The notes under the pieces: model-generated
Told to the model about the DNA's origin: nothing
The model's database searches: none
What the model saw: the letters and a program-made list of their open reading frames with translations, nothing else
Part shown: positions 7,004 to 16,726 of the stretch, in pieces
How positions within the stretch are numbered: position 1 is the first letter of the stretch
Layout: each line of letters begins with the position of its first letter
Translations under genes and position numbers: made by a program
Assembly (NCBI RefSeq): GCF_900120175.1
Contig: NZ_FQLF01000002.1
Coordinates: 1,116,001-1,180,000, forward strand
DNA: 64,000 bases
Source of the DNA: Oceanicoccus sp. KOV_DT_Chl
Lineage (GTDB): Bacteria > Pseudomonadota > Gammaproteobacteria > Pseudomonadales > Dasaniaceae
Direction of reading: 5' to 3'

Positions 7004-8008
7004 TCAGCCACAAACAGATGATGCGGATAGTAACGCAGTGTGAGCTTCAATTGATAACCGTGGGCCGTAAGCAGCAACAACCTGCGCAGAGGCTTTACTG
7101 GCGAGTGCTCCCGCTTGCTGAAAGCTCATACCGCTACTAATGCCATATAAAAAGGCACCTGCAAACATATCACCCGCCCCATTGGTATCCACTGCTTTAG
7201 TAGCGACCGGATCAATATCTATCAGCTGCTCTCCATCGAAGACTACAGCGCCTTCTGCCCCAAGAGTAATAGCGAAAGTTTTGGCTATGTTCTTAATCGC
7301 AACAATAGCATCTTCAATATTATCAGCTTCAGCCCAACCCATAGCCTCATCTTTATTACAGAATAATAGATCGACACCATTACCGATCATTTGCTGCAAA
7401 CCCGCTTTAAAAAATTGCACCATGCCCGGGTCAGATAAACTAATGGCGGTTTTTACCCCATGCTTCTCTGCCAAATCACGGGTTTTAATTGCCGCCTGAC
7501 GACCACTGTCTGCCGTCACTAAATAACCTTCTATATAAACCCATTCAGAATTCGCAATCGCCTCTTCATTGATATCATCAACTGACAGTGTTTCACTGAC
7601 ACCTAAAAAGGTATTCATGGTCCGTTCTGCATCCGGGGTGATCATTACCAGACATTTACCGGTCGTTCCCTGCGCTTTATCGCGCTCAAAATCAGAATAC
7701 ACACCGGCTTTTTTCAAATCACTTAAATAAAAATCACCATCGTCATCGCATGCAACTTTGCAGGCGTAGTAACTACTGGCACCAAAAATACTGGCGGCAA
7801 CAATACTGTTACAAGCAGAGCCGCCACAGGCCCGTTTAGAATGGATTAGATGACCTTTTAAACGGTTGAGCAATTCTGTCTGGCGAGACTCATCTACCAG
7901 TGTCATCAAGCCTTTTTCAATAGCCATCGCTGCAAGATCATCATCCGACACTTCTATTTCGGTATCGACTAATGCTGCTCCAATACCATAAATATCATAT
8001 TTCGCCAT
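7004..8008 (-). CDS. Adenosine kinase, PfkB family
   Basis: Phosphorylates adenosine (or a related nucleoside) to AMP. This would remove the adenosine released when S-adenosylhomocysteine is hydrolysed. PfkB signature 1 is the GGSACNS region (about residue 60), and signature 2 is DTNGAGDMFAGAF near the C-terminus with the catalytic Asp of GAGD. The family assignment within PfkB rests on the N-terminus (YDIYGIGAALVDTE). The start ATG 8008 has AAGAGA upstream at proper spacing; ATG 8014 is possible. Its place behind a MetE-like gene supports a methyl-cycle role. A terminator-like hairpin lies just upstream. Confidence 0.82.
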   Translation of the reverse strand: MAKYDIYGIGAALVDTEIEVSDDDLAAMAIEKGLMTLVDESRQTELLNRLKGHLIHSKRACGGSACNSIVAASIFGASSYYACKVACDDDGDFYLSDLKKAGVYSDFERDKAQGTTGKCLVMITPDAERTMNTFLGVSETLSVDDINEEAIANSEWVYIEGYLVTADSGRQAAIKTRDLAEKHGVKTAISLSDPGMVQFFKAGLQQMIGNGVDLLFCNKDEAMGWAEADNIEDAIVAIKNIAKTFAITLGAEGAVVFDGEQLIDIDPVATKAVDTNGAGDMFAGAFLYGISSGMSFQQAGALASKASAQVVAAYGPRLSIEAHTALLSASSVCG

Positions 8009-8049
8009 GTTCATTTCTCTTGTTAAGCTGCGAGAGTCTTTTCTAAATT

Positions 8050-8074
8050 ATAAAAAAGCCCGCATTACACGGGC
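8050..8074 (-). terminator. Rho-independent terminator between metE-like and adenosine kinase genes
   Basis: On the minus strand GCCCG (8074-8070) pairs with CGGGC (8062-8058) across seven bases and is followed by six Ts. It sits right after the MetE-like stop and would limit read-through into the kinase. Confidence 0.7.
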
Positions 8075-8092
8075 AAAGAGCCCTGGAGGCCA

Positions 8093-9205
8093 TTAACTAA
8101 ATTGATTGCGCAATGATTCGGCCGCTAAGCACATTGCCTTCATTTTACGAAACGCAAAATCGCGTTCCAAAAACCACATACCGCAATCAGGCGCCAAACT
8201 AATTCTCTCTTTAGGAATAACTTCCATCGCATCAAGAATTAATTTCCGAATGGATTCAACTTCTTCAATCTCACCTTGTGGATCCAGATTCAACACACCG
8301 ATAGCGACATCCTTATTGCCCACTGACTGTAAAAAATCAGGTGTATGGCCGGGCTGTGCATATTCGGTATGTATCGCATCGATATCAGTTTCAGCCATCA
8401 ATGCGACTGCTTTTGGATAAATTGGGCTGGGCTCCTTCAATTCAATATTTTTTGAATAGCCATAACACACATGCACCGAGGTTAAACATGAGACGTCTTT
8501 AATCATGCGATTAACGGCTTCAACGGCAAACCCTTTGCACTGGCTATAGCGAAAATGCACTTCCGGTTCGTCGATTTGAATTAAATCAACACCCGCTGAA
8601 GCTAATGCTTTTAGCTCCTGATTAAGCGCATCGGCAATAGCAAAACACAGCTGTGCATGATCGGGATAAATACCCATATCGACCAAACGATACGATAAAG
8701 TCACCGGACCAATGACGGTTATCTTTGTACGATTGACGGCATAGCGCTTTAGAAATGGAATATCACTCACGACCATAGGACCAGGCCACTGAATTTTTTC
8801 CCGCACTGATGGAAACAACACTTTCATTGATTCCTTAGGTGCTTGTTCTTTTTCCAGGTCAGCACCAACATTGGTCGCCTTCTGTTTCATTTTTAGATAT
8901 TCAGTAATATCATTATGAAAATTGGTAAACTCAGCAGGATTATCCTGGTCTATTCCCTGTAACTTATAAAAATGACCACTAAACGTTTGACGACGTAACT
9001 CACCATCAGTCGCAAAGGTAATGCCTGCCAGGTTTTGATCGTAAACTGCCAAACGGACACCATCGTCGATTGCACTTTGCAAGTGTTGCTGCTCTACATT
9101 CCACCAGGTTCCTTCCTTCGCGTAGACTTTACTATGGTCTGCCAGCCATTGAGGCTTAACGTAGCTACCCACTAACTGAGTAGGAAATAAATCTGTTTTC
9201 CACAT
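8093..9205 (-). CDS. Cobalamin-independent methionine synthase-like protein, catalytic domain only
   Basis: About 370 residues, half the length of full MetE: only the zinc-binding C-terminal TIM barrel is present. Zinc/thiol ligands are visible as HVC (H-x-C, about residue 245), an acidic IDEPEVHF segment and APDCGMW near the end. It likely transfers a methyl group to homocysteine or a similar thiol. Lacking the N-terminal folate domain, it may use an unusual donor, as reported for 'core' MetE families including the oxygen-requiring MesD. The start ATG 9205 has GAGGG upstream; TTG 9223 is less likely. It follows the Rieske gene by 34 bases and is probably in the same transcript. Confidence 0.78.
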   Translation of the reverse strand: MWKTDLFPTQLVGSYVKPQWLADHSKVYAKEGTWWNVEQQHLQSAIDDGVRLAVYDQNLAGITFATDGELRRQTFSGHFYKLQGIDQDNPAEFTNFHNDITEYLKMKQKATNVGADLEKEQAPKESMKVLFPSVREKIQWPGPMVVSDIPFLKRYAVNRTKITVIGPVTLSYRLVDMGIYPDHAQLCFAIADALNQELKALASAGVDLIQIDEPEVHFRYSQCKGFAVEAVNRMIKDVSCLTSVHVCYGYSKNIELKEPSPIYPKAVALMAETDIDAIHTEYAQPGHTPDFLQSVGNKDVAIGVLNLDPQGEIEEVESIRKLILDAMEVIPKERISLAPDCGMWFLERDFAFRKMKAMCLAAESLRNQFS

Positions 9206-9239
9206 ACCAATACCCTCAGCCAAAAATGGCTTCTAAAAT

Positions 9240-10391
9240 TTAATTTTCATTCACAGAACGATTGTGATTAGGATCAATTAAAGGCACAGCATCCAGCACC
9301 CACCCTTTTGCATTTCTTCTAGCTGGCGAAGGGATAGCCAACGCTACATCGCCTTTCAATTGCTGCATTTTTTTCCAATCAATTTTCCAGCCCTTATCCT
9401 TCCAAAGCTTTAAGTATTCACGATAACTAAGAATGGGCGCATCAGTAGCAATCAACACTTCTTTGATATTGCTATCCGGCGTACGGATGGGATCAATTTC
9501 TTTAACAACATCCACATCCTCTAAAGCAATCTGCATATTGACTTCCATGATGTCTTCATCAAAATCAGGATCAATCATATAACTGCGCGTTGTTAGAAAG
9601 AATATTCTGGTTTTTTTGTCACTGATTGGTGCTTCAAAGAAATATTGACGGAAATCCTGACCTACCTGCGGAGAGATCCAGGTAACCACCGAGTTGGGCC
9701 CTAGATGTCCCGAACCGGCTATGATCATTTCACTGTCACCGTCCTTTATTTCTGCGCCGGCGTCATTACCTAACAAGCCTTTGTTTTGTCGCAAAAAACT
9801 CAAGGTGAAGTGACTGGCAAAATCTTCTTTGACTATGTCAATCGGATCTTTAACCCAATCACGTGTGGGTGTTGGTGCTCCCTGGTTGGGATGGACAAAT
9901 TCATTATGAGCCGGGTCCAAACCATTCTCGACTGAACGTTCATAATAGTAATCAACATCAAATACCTTGATTTCGCAGGCACGCCATTCAGGATCATCAC
10001 ACTCAGGGGCATCCCACGCGATCGGCGGTCGCTGCTCGGCTGGCAAGTCACCCAAAAATGCAAATACGATACCGTACTTAACTTCTGTCGGATAACTATC
10101 GACTTTTGCTCTGGCAGGAATTTTTTGATCGCCAACAGCCATGGTTGGAATATCAACACACTCACCCGCACTGTTATAGGACCAACCATGATAAGGACAA
10201 ACAATAGCGCCGTTTTTGACTACCCCCTTGCCCAGTGAACCACCACGATGGCTACAGGTATCAGCAATAACCGCTGGGCGACCAATATCATCACGAAACA
10301 CAGCAAGTTTTACCCCTAACACTTCTACTCTTACAGGCTCTTCTACTAGCTCTTTTTCTACAACAATGGGATACCAAAAATTTATATACAT
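9240..10391 (-). CDS. Rieske non-haem iron oxygenase
   Basis: 383 residues. N-terminal Rieske [2Fe-2S] domain with C-x-H (CSHRGG) and C-x2-H (CPYHGW). C-terminal mononuclear iron site in ENGLDPAHNEFVHP, giving the two His and the bridging Asp. Members hydroxylate rings or remove O- or N-methyl groups with O2 and an electron-transfer reductase; no reductase or ferredoxin gene is adjacent. Its pairing with a catalytic-domain MetE is notable: an oxidative step could supply or prepare the methyl donor. The ATG has GGGGAGAG immediately upstream. Confidence 0.88.
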   Translation of the reverse strand: MYINFWYPIVVEKELVEEPVRVEVLGVKLAVFRDDIGRPAVIADTCSHRGGSLGKGVVKNGAIVCPYHGWSYNSAGECVDIPTMAVGDQKIPARAKVDSYPTEVKYGIVFAFLGDLPAEQRPPIAWDAPECDDPEWRACEIKVFDVDYYYERSVENGLDPAHNEFVHPNQGAPTPTRDWVKDPIDIVKEDFASHFTLSFLRQNKGLLGNDAGAEIKDGDSEMIIAGSGHLGPNSVVTWISPQVGQDFRQYFFEAPISDKKTRIFFLTTRSYMIDPDFDEDIMEVNMQIALEDVDVVKEIDPIRTPDSNIKEVLIATDAPILSYREYLKLWKDKGWKIDWKKMQQLKGDVALAIPSPARRNAKGWVLDAVPLIDPNHNRSVNEN

Positions 10392-10948
10392 CTCTCCCCC
10401 ACGATACTATCCAATGCAACGTAAACTGCGCCGCTGTGGAACAGCACTATTAAGTAATTTAGTAGTATTCATCAAAATTCGGTTTCAACGACTTCAACTG
10501 CGACTTTTATGTAGTCACCCTGTTCCTACGCCAATATCTGACTGGCAATCGAACCATTCATAATCCGTGGCGGGTAGGGACGGCCTGCATTAACGTCGAC
10601 GGCAGTCACCATATCACCGAAAAATAACCATATCAATATATTTCAATATTAATATTTATCGATATATAAGTGATCTTTATGCACTCTGCTCCACACTTGC
10701 TGGACAAACACCGAGGTGCGCCACATGGCAGGCACCCGAGTGAGGCACGCCATTAATGGGGATTATAAGTCTAGCCTAAGCTATTAACTGAATAGAAAAC
10801 CTTTATCACTCAAGTGTGCTTTTGGTGGGCACGCTATATTCAAAATACTGAAAGCCAATGACATCTTGTGGATTTATGGCTGCAGTACTCAGGAAATAAC
10901 AAAGGTTTGTTCGCTTACAATGCGTTCCGGCAACTTGAGGAAACGCAT
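10392..10948. other. Leader and promoter region of the Rieske operon
   Basis: About 560 bases without a convincing gene. The middle is very AT-rich and palindromic (see 10631-10664). The rest shows no repeat or RNA fold that I can name. Transcription of the Rieske operon must start here because pyk upstream ends in a terminator. Confidence 0.5.
10631..10664. promoter_or_regulatory. AT-rich palindromic cluster upstream of the Rieske operon
   Basis: TATCAATA (10631-10638), ATATTAATAT in the middle, and the perfect palindrome TATCGATA (10657-10664). The TATCRATA words match the inverted repeat before the ArsR-methyltransferase gene (1282-1299), suggesting a common operator. Confidence 0.4.
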
Positions 10949-10978
10949 TAAAAAGAGTCGAGGTGCAGCAAGCACCTC
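10949..10978 (-). terminator. Rho-independent terminator of pyk
   Basis: On the minus strand GAGGTGC, loop TTGCT, GCACCTC, then a short spacer and five Ts, 12 bases past the pyk stop. Confidence 0.75.
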
Positions 10979-10989
10979 ATTTGAAAAGA

Positions 10990-12438
10990 TTAACTAACTG
11001 CCGCACCCACTTTAATAATCTTCATGGTATTGGTGCCGCCATGTACATTATTAAAATCGCCTTTAGAGATAATCACCCAATCCCCTTCAGCCACTTCACC
11101 GCGCTGTAATAATTCATCAATCACACTTTGGTTAACCTGCTCTGAGGGTACTTCGGCAATATTATAGGTAACTGGTACCACACCGCGATACAGCGCGACT
11201 CGATTTTCAGCTTTGGGGCTGCGGGTAAACGCGAAGATGGGAATCAGCGAACTAATTCGCGACATTAACAACGGCGTATTGCCAGTTTCAGTCAGACTAA
11301 TAATTGCTTTAACACCCGTTAGGTGATTAGCGGTATACATCGCTGCCATCGCTACCGACTCATCTGCCGCACTAAAGTTTTCATGCAGGCGATGTTCTGA
11401 CACATGGGATTGCGGATGACACTCAGCACCCATAATGATGCGATCCATTGCCTCTACAGCCTCAACCGGAAAACCGCCTGCGGCAGTCTCGCCTGACAAC
11501 ATCACTGCGTCAGTTCCATCCAATACAGCATTGGCGACATCAAAAACTTCCGCTCTGGTTGGCAGCGGGCTATCAATCATTGATTCCATCATTTGCGTTG
11601 CGGTAATGACCACTTTTTGCAACGCACGCGAACGGGAAATCAAATGTTTTTGTACAGCGATCAATGCCGCATCACCGATTTCAACACCTAAATCACCGCG
11701 CGCCACCATCACTACATCAGAGGCTCTGATAATATCGTCAAGCAAAGTATTATCCGCCACCGCTTCGGCGCGCTCGATTTTTGCCACAATACCCACATTG
11801 CCACCGGCACGCTGATAAGCTTCTCGCGCCTCGTGTAAATCATCAGGGCTACGAACAAAAGAAACCGCTAAGTAATCCACGCCAATAGTGGCCGCTAATT
11901 CAATATCACGATAATCCTTTGGTGTCAGCGCACCTGCGGATAAACCGCCGCCTTCACGATTTATCCCTTTATTGTTTGAGAGCTTACCGGCAACAACGAC
12001 TGAGGTTTCAATTTTTGAACCACTCACCTGCTCTACTTGCAATACCACGCGCCCATCATCCAGCAATAAACGATCTCCGGCACTGACTTCAGCAGGTAAT
12101 GACGAATAATCCAAACCGACTTGCTGCTGATCACCTGCAGTTTTTTCCAGACTGGCATCCAGCATAAATCGATCACCAACCGCTAACACTATTGGCCCAT
12201 CTTTAAATTGAGCGATACGAATTTTTGGCCCCTGCAAATCGCCCAGTATTGCTACTGTACGTCCACTTTTTGCAGCTAGCTCACGCACTTGAGTAGCACG
12301 TAAAATATGATCTTCAGCTTTACCGTGAGAAAAATTTAGCCTTACAACATTGACCCCTGCTTTGATCAAGCGCTGCAATACTTCCGGTTTGTCTGTTGCA
12401 GGACCTAAGGTAGCAACTATTTTGGTTCGTCTGATCAT
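10990..12438 (-). CDS. pyk: Pyruvate kinase
   Basis: 482 residues, the usual length. Converts phosphoenolpyruvate and ADP to pyruvate and ATP. Family marks: N-terminal [12 protein letters not shown], the loop RLNFSHG, the active-site signature [11 protein letters not shown] with catalytic Lys and the metal-binding Glu, and [12 protein letters not shown]. The start overlaps the gap stop by four bases (ATGA), so the two are translationally coupled. The unit faces away from hexR, and HexR control of gap and pyk is known in gammaproteobacteria. Confidence 0.97.
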   Translation of the reverse strand: MIRRTKIVATLGPATDKPEVLQRLIKAGVNVVRLNFSHGKAEDHILRATQVRELAAKSGRTVAILGDLQGPKIRIAQFKDGPIVLAVGDRFMLDASLEKTAGDQQQVGLDYSSLPAEVSAGDRLLLDDGRVVLQVEQVSGSKIETSVVVAGKLSNNKGINREGGGLSAGALTPKDYRDIELAATIGVDYLAVSFVRSPDDLHEAREAYQRAGGNVGIVAKIERAEAVADNTLLDDIIRASDVVMVARGDLGVEIGDAALIAVQKHLISRSRALQKVVITATQMMESMIDSPLPTRAEVFDVANAVLDGTDAVMLSGETAAGGFPVEAVEAMDRIIMGAECHPQSHVSEHRLHENFSAADESVAMAAMYTANHLTGVKAIISLTETGNTPLLMSRISSLIPIFAFTRSPKAENRVALYRGVVPVTYNIAEVPSEQVNQSVIDELLQRGEVAEGDWVIISKGDFNNVHGGTNTMKIIKVGAAVS

Positions 12439-13466
12439 GCGGCGCAGGAAGCACTTGATTGACTAACAGCCATCAAGGCCAATGTATTATCAAGCATACG
12501 GTTTGAAAACCCCCATTCATTGTCATACCAGGCCATCACTTTTACCAGACGGCCATTGACGCGAGTTTGTGTTGCATCAAAGGTGGAAGACGCAGGTTGA
12601 TGATTAAAATCAATCGATACCAACGGCTCGATGTTATACTCCAGTACCCCCTGCATCGCCGTAGTCGCAGCCTTTTTGATTAGCTGGTTAACTTCTTCAA
12701 CGCAGGTATCGCGACTCGCTAAAAAATTAAAATCAACTAAAGAAACATTGGCAGTAGGCACCCGTACTGCCATGCCATCCAATTTCCCTGACAGCTCAGG
12801 CAACACTAAACCCACCGCTTGCGCAGCGCCCGTTTTGGTTGGAATCATTGATTTACCCGCGGCACGCGCGCGATAAATATCGCTGTGATACACATCGTGG
12901 AGGTTTTGATCATTAGTGAATGCATGAATAGTGGTCATTGAACCCAGCTCAATACCAATACCATCGTTCAATACTTTTGCTACTGGCGCCAAACAGTTAG
13001 TCGTACATGAAGCATTGGAAATAATTTGGCTGTCGGCGGTTAAGACCTGTTGATTGACACCATAGACAACCGTGGCATCGGCATCAGCAGCCGGCGCTGA
13101 GATAATCACTTTTTTAGCACCAGCGTCGATATGTGCATGAGCTTTGCTGCGACTGGTAAAAAAACCGGTGCATTCGTAGACCACATCAACATCTAGATCA
13201 GCCCAAGGTAATTTGCCGGGGTCACGCTCAGAAAACGTAGCGATCTCATCGCCATTGATAATCATAGTGCTGTCGTTAAATTCAACCGTACCTGGAAACC
13301 GGCCATGCACCGAGTCGTATTTGGTTAAATGGGCATTAAATTTAGTGTCGCCCAAGTCATTGATGGCAACTAACTGAATAGATTGCCGATAATCGGATTC
13401 GTATAAGGCCCGCAAGATATTACGTCCAATACGACCATACCCATTGATTGCTACTCGAATTGCCAT
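12435..13466 (-). CDS. gap: Glyceraldehyde-3-phosphate dehydrogenase, type I
   Basis: About 343 residues. NAD fold [10 protein letters not shown] at the N-terminus, catalytic Cys in [12 protein letters not shown], general-base His in TIHAFTNDQ, and C-terminal [12 protein letters not shown]. Oxidises glyceraldehyde-3-phosphate. Two adjacent ATGs (13469, 13466) follow AGGTGAG; the second has better spacing. It forms an operon with pyk. The 235-base upstream region shared with hexR contains a HexR-like operator. Confidence 0.96.
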   Translation of the reverse strand: MAIRVAINGYGRIGRNILRALYESDYRQSIQLVAINDLGDTKFNAHLTKYDSVHGRFPGTVEFNDSTMIINGDEIATFSERDPGKLPWADLDVDVVYECTGFFTSRSKAHAHIDAGAKKVIISAPAADADATVVYGVNQQVLTADSQIISNASCTTNCLAPVAKVLNDGIGIELGSMTTIHAFTNDQNLHDVYHSDIYRARAAGKSMIPTKTGAAQAVGLVLPELSGKLDGMAVRVPTANVSLVDFNFLASRDTCVEEVNQLIKKAATTAMQGVLEYNIEPLVSIDFNHQPASSTFDATQTRVNGRLVKVMAWYDNEWGFSNRMLDNTLALMAVSQSSASCAA

Positions 13467-13550
13467 CATTCTCACCTGTGAATTGAATTACATAATAATT
13501 TAATTAAGTTACGCATTATGCCGTAATTTCAACAAAACAGGAACAGCCAA

Positions 13551-13565
13551 TGTAATTAAATTAAC
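13551..13565. promoter_or_regulatory. HexR-like operator between gap and hexR
   Basis: TGTAATTAAATTAAC matches 13 of 15 positions of the TGTAATwwwATTACA palindrome known for HexR. It lies between the divergent gap-pyk and hexR genes. A weaker partial copy, TGTGAATTGAATTACA (13477-13492), lies next to the gap start. HexR represses such genes until 2-keto-3-deoxy-6-phosphogluconate appears. Confidence 0.65.
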
Positions 13566-13710
13566 TGCTGTAGTTAGTGTAATTTTGCATTAAACCCTGC
13601 AAAGATAGGACTTTTAATGCATATCCGGCATAATCCGCCAGCAAATCAGCAAGTTAATTCAATTAACCCAGTATCATGATAAGACTACAGCACTACGAGC
13701 CAGGGGATTT

Positions 13711-14550
13711 ATGAGCATCTTAAGTCAGCTTCAGCACGCACTACCTACATTGAGCAAGGCCGAAAGCCGTATTGCTCAAGCGATATTGCATGACCCTGAA
13801 GCCATCGTGAATAGCACTACCGCCGAACTGGCTCGACGGGCCGAGGTCAGCGATCCCATGATTTCGCGATTTTGCCGCACCCTTGGCTGTAGCAGTTTTC
13901 CCGACTTCAAAGTGCAATTAGCAAAAAGCCTGGTTAGCACCACCTCTTTTATCAGTGAAGCCGTGTCCAAAGGCGATGATGCCGCGACCTATATTGAAAA
14001 ACGCATCAACGCAAATCAAGCTGCCCTGGAATATATTCGCGGAAAAATAAACCCCACAGTTATTCAGCAAGCAGTAAAAGCTCTGGCAAAATCAAAACGT
14101 ATAGAAATTTTTGGGATGGGAGGCGCTGCTGCTATTGCTAAAGATGCACAGCACAAACTGTTTCGGCTAGGTATTCCTACAGTAGCCTACGAAGACAACC
14201 TCATGCAACGAATGGCTGCAGCTTCTGCTAACAAAGATACGGCGGTATTAATATTTTCATTTACTGGTCGCACTCAATCCATGGTAGAAGTTGCCGAAAT
14301 TGCCAAACAAAATAATGCCAAGCTGATTACTATTACTAATCCGGATTCACCTCTGGCCAAACTGGCCGACATCACTATCACCTCAGGCAACGAGTTGGAA
14401 GACACTACTATCTATGTACCGATGACCACCCGCATTATTATTTTGACGATTATTGATATTCTCGCTACTGGCCTTACATTAGAAAAAGGCCCAGCGATTG
14501 AAGAGCAATTAATAAAAATAAAACACAGTTTAGACAGTACAAAAATGTAG
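13711..14550 (+). CDS. hexR: HexR-like RpiR-family transcriptional regulator
   Basis: 279 residues. N-terminal RpiR-type helix-turn-helix (LARRAEVSDPMISRFCRTLGC, about 40-62) and C-terminal SIS sugar-phosphate domain (about 120-260; FGMGGAAAIAKDAQHK, SFTGRTQSM). In gammaproteobacteria HexR controls Entner-Doudoroff and glycolytic genes in response to KDPG. The divergent gap-pyk pair and the operator between them fit this. AGGGGA precedes the ATG. A diverged copy of the 3' third of this gene lies at 16727-17072. Confidence 0.85.
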   Translation: MSILSQLQHALPTLSKAESRIAQAILHDPEAIVNSTTAELARRAEVSDPMISRFCRTLGCSSFPDFKVQLAKSLVSTTSFISEAVSKGDDAATYIEKRINANQAALEYIRGKINPTVIQQAVKALAKSKRIEIFGMGGAAAIAKDAQHKLFRLGIPTVAYEDNLMQRMAAASANKDTAVLIFSFTGRTQSMVEVAEIAKQNNAKLITITNPDSPLAKLADITITSGNELEDTTIYVPMTTRIIILTIIDILATGLTLEKGPAIEEQLIKIKHSLDSTKM

Positions 14551-14583
14551 ATTTTATTTATTTTCACTAGGTATTTTGAGCAA

Positions 14584-14617
14584 TAAAAAAGCCCCAACCG
14601 ATGTTGAGGCTTTTTAT
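14584..14617. terminator. Bidirectional terminator between hexR and the GDSL gene
   Basis: AAAAAAGCCCCAAC, loop CGAT, GTTGAGGCTTTTT (one mismatch) gives a hairpin with T-runs on both strands between convergent genes. Confidence 0.8.
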
Positions 14618-14667
14618 TGAAAAGCGGAAATTTTATTGCAGAGGACGAAAAAGAATTAAATAATTAT

Positions 14668-15831
14668 TTACACCTTATAGCGCTTTCTACCCACCAACAT
14701 CAACAAAGCAGAACCAAACAACCAAGCGGCAGCAGGAATAGGTACCTGGGAAACACCGACCAAACTTAACAACTCATTATCAGACAACAGTTCGATATTA
14801 TGACCGAAATTACTATTTAGCGCGGTAATAATTTCATTCGCCAGCATGCCTTGCATTAGCGTATTTAGATGCATACCATCTTCAGATAAATATTTGGTGG
14901 CATGAGAATCCAAAGGGCACTCACCTTCAAAATTACAAAATACGCCATCACCTTCAACACCAAGATCTGTGTTTCTATCAGCCACTGACCCATACTCCAC
15001 AACAACATTCCCAATGGTGACATCACCGGTTATTGGATCAACATTCTCTCCCGACACGGTCCACTCAATAAGATCCAGAACGACAACACCTTTTGCCGCA
15101 GCTTCAGTTAACAGTCTCGCATTTACGACACCGACACCATCAATTTCCGCCTGAGTCATAGTAGGTATTGTTGCCAATAAACCGAGAACAATATCAACAT
15201 CTCCGGCCGCTTGCAGTTCATCGATACTCGACAATATCGAATCTGCTACTAAATTTGTGAAGGCCTCATCAATTTGCCCGTCATAAGCAGGATATAAACC
15301 ACCATCCACTGTATCAATAACATTGGTGTGATAGAAAAAGTCATTCGGACCGACACTTATCACCACCGTATCAACATCACCAGCAGTAATTGATGGCGTA
15401 AGACCCGCCACCTGCACCCCTAAATTTGATGCCACTGGCAATGATACGTAATCCTCCATAGGGTCAATAACACCTGGCTGGCTTGAAACCAGCCTGCCAT
15501 TAAAATCAAGATTAATATCCTGAGGTGATGCCGTAGCACCAGCGGTAGCCCAGTTATATTCGTAACCAAAGTTGCGAATAGAATCCCAAGCATCTGCACT
15601 ATTATTTGTAGGCGCTCGGTAGCTACCGAAATTTATCTGCGACCCTCGGGTCTCCGCCAATATCTGGCCAAAACTACCTGCAGCCAAATTAGTATTGGTG
15701 CCAATAAAGTCTGATGGCCCAAGGTAATCATCAATAATACTATCGCCCAATAGCGCCATATTGATTTGAGCACTAGCCATTTGACTGACAACAAGGCCAA
15801 ACATCATTAACAACAACTTAAATAGTTTCAT
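14668..15831 (-). CDS. Secreted GDSL/SGNH hydrolase with VPxPA-CTERM anchor
   Basis: About 387 residues from ATG 15831. Signal peptide LLLMMFGLVVSQMASAQ; block I with the nucleophile Ser in ALLGDSIIDDY; block III GPNDFF; catalytic Asp/His in SEDGMHLNT. The C-terminus is a sorting tail, VPIPAAAWLFGSALL followed by GRKRYK, typical of PEP/VPLPA-CTERM proteins. Probably an exported esterase acting on polysaccharide or lipid acyl groups. No exosortase gene is in the window. It precedes a broken alginate lyase, so the locus may once have handled algal polysaccharide. Confidence 0.85.
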   Translation of the reverse strand: MKLFKLLLMMFGLVVSQMASAQINMALLGDSIIDDYLGPSDFIGTNTNLAAGSFGQILAETRGSQINFGSYRAPTNNSADAWDSIRNFGYEYNWATAGATASPQDINLDFNGRLVSSQPGVIDPMEDYVSLPVASNLGVQVAGLTPSITAGDVDTVVISVGPNDFFYHTNVIDTVDGGLYPAYDGQIDEAFTNLVADSILSSIDELQAAGDVDIVLGLLATIPTMTQAEIDGVGVVNARLLTEAAAKGVVVLDLIEWTVSGENVDPITGDVTIGNVVVEYGSVADRNTDLGVEGDGVFCNFEGECPLDSHATKYLSEDGMHLNTLMQGMLANEIITALNSNFGHNIELLSDNELLSLVGVSQVPIPAAAWLFGSALLMLVGRKRYKV

Positions 15832-16094
15832 GAAAATTACCAATATAAATTATTATATTCATGGATAATATCTCGTACCAAAGCATTTATAATGGCAAAG
15901 GATATTATGTGGAATGATCTAAAAAAATTTTATTATTTTTCACATCATATAGTAATTGCAAAAATCGCACCATAATACCGATATCTTTAAGCATCAACGG
16001 GTTACGCCTCCACCCACTCCGCCTGAAGATTCCCTCTGTCAATTTACCCGACATCTACCTGAGCATACACCAACCCCTTAGGAAGCAAGACAGC

Positions 16095-16726
16095 TTAGTC
16101 ATGGCTATTCTCTGACTGATAAAAAGTCACCTGTGCATAATCACTGACATCCGCGGTATTATTAACATGGTATAACCCTGCCTTAAAATACTGATACTGA
16201 CCTGGCGCATCATAACCACTGTCACTCATATCCACATACTGAATAATGGGATCACGCTTGGGCCGCAACAAACTGACTTTTAAATGGCGACCAATCACTT
16301 TAATTTCGTAACTGAATTTTTCATCCAGTGCGATACCCTCTGCAGGGCTACTGGCAGAGTTTGATCGACTGCCCACTAATTCAAAATAATCTTCTTCACC
16401 ACCAATTTTTTCATGGGCAATATAAATTGCGCCCTTACTATTGGCCGGTAACTTTCGATAATACAAGCGAACCAGCTCATCATCATTGGCATGTATCTGG
16501 CCAATAATAATTCGACCTATCTGCCCACTATCACCGGTACTGGTAACACGATTAACTGCCAGGGTTGCAAATAGTCGACCATCTACCCCACCAGCGGCAG
16601 CTCTGGCAGCTGCTGGCGAGCTGCCAAATACCCAATTATTTTTACCAACACCCTGAGTACTAAAAGAGGTATTGCCTCGACGCAACATTTCTCTTAATTC
16701 AACACGCACATAGTTAGTATTAATAG
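16095..16726 (-). pseudogene. Alginate lyase (PL7), 5'-truncated
   Basis: About 210 residues of a polysaccharide lyase family 7 domain. The three hallmark motifs are present: RVELREM (for RxELR), IIGQIH, and YFKAGLY near the C-terminus. The signal peptide and the first strands of the jelly roll are missing. The frame continues for about 19 more codons (to 16784) only because it reads antisense through the hexR fragment that begins at about 16727, a clean recombination junction. Without export signal or start region it is unlikely to work. Confidence 0.82.

Noticed and set aside
10990-13466. gap and pyk as horizontally acquired
   Set aside because: Composition and HexR-linked order are ordinary for gammaproteobacteria.
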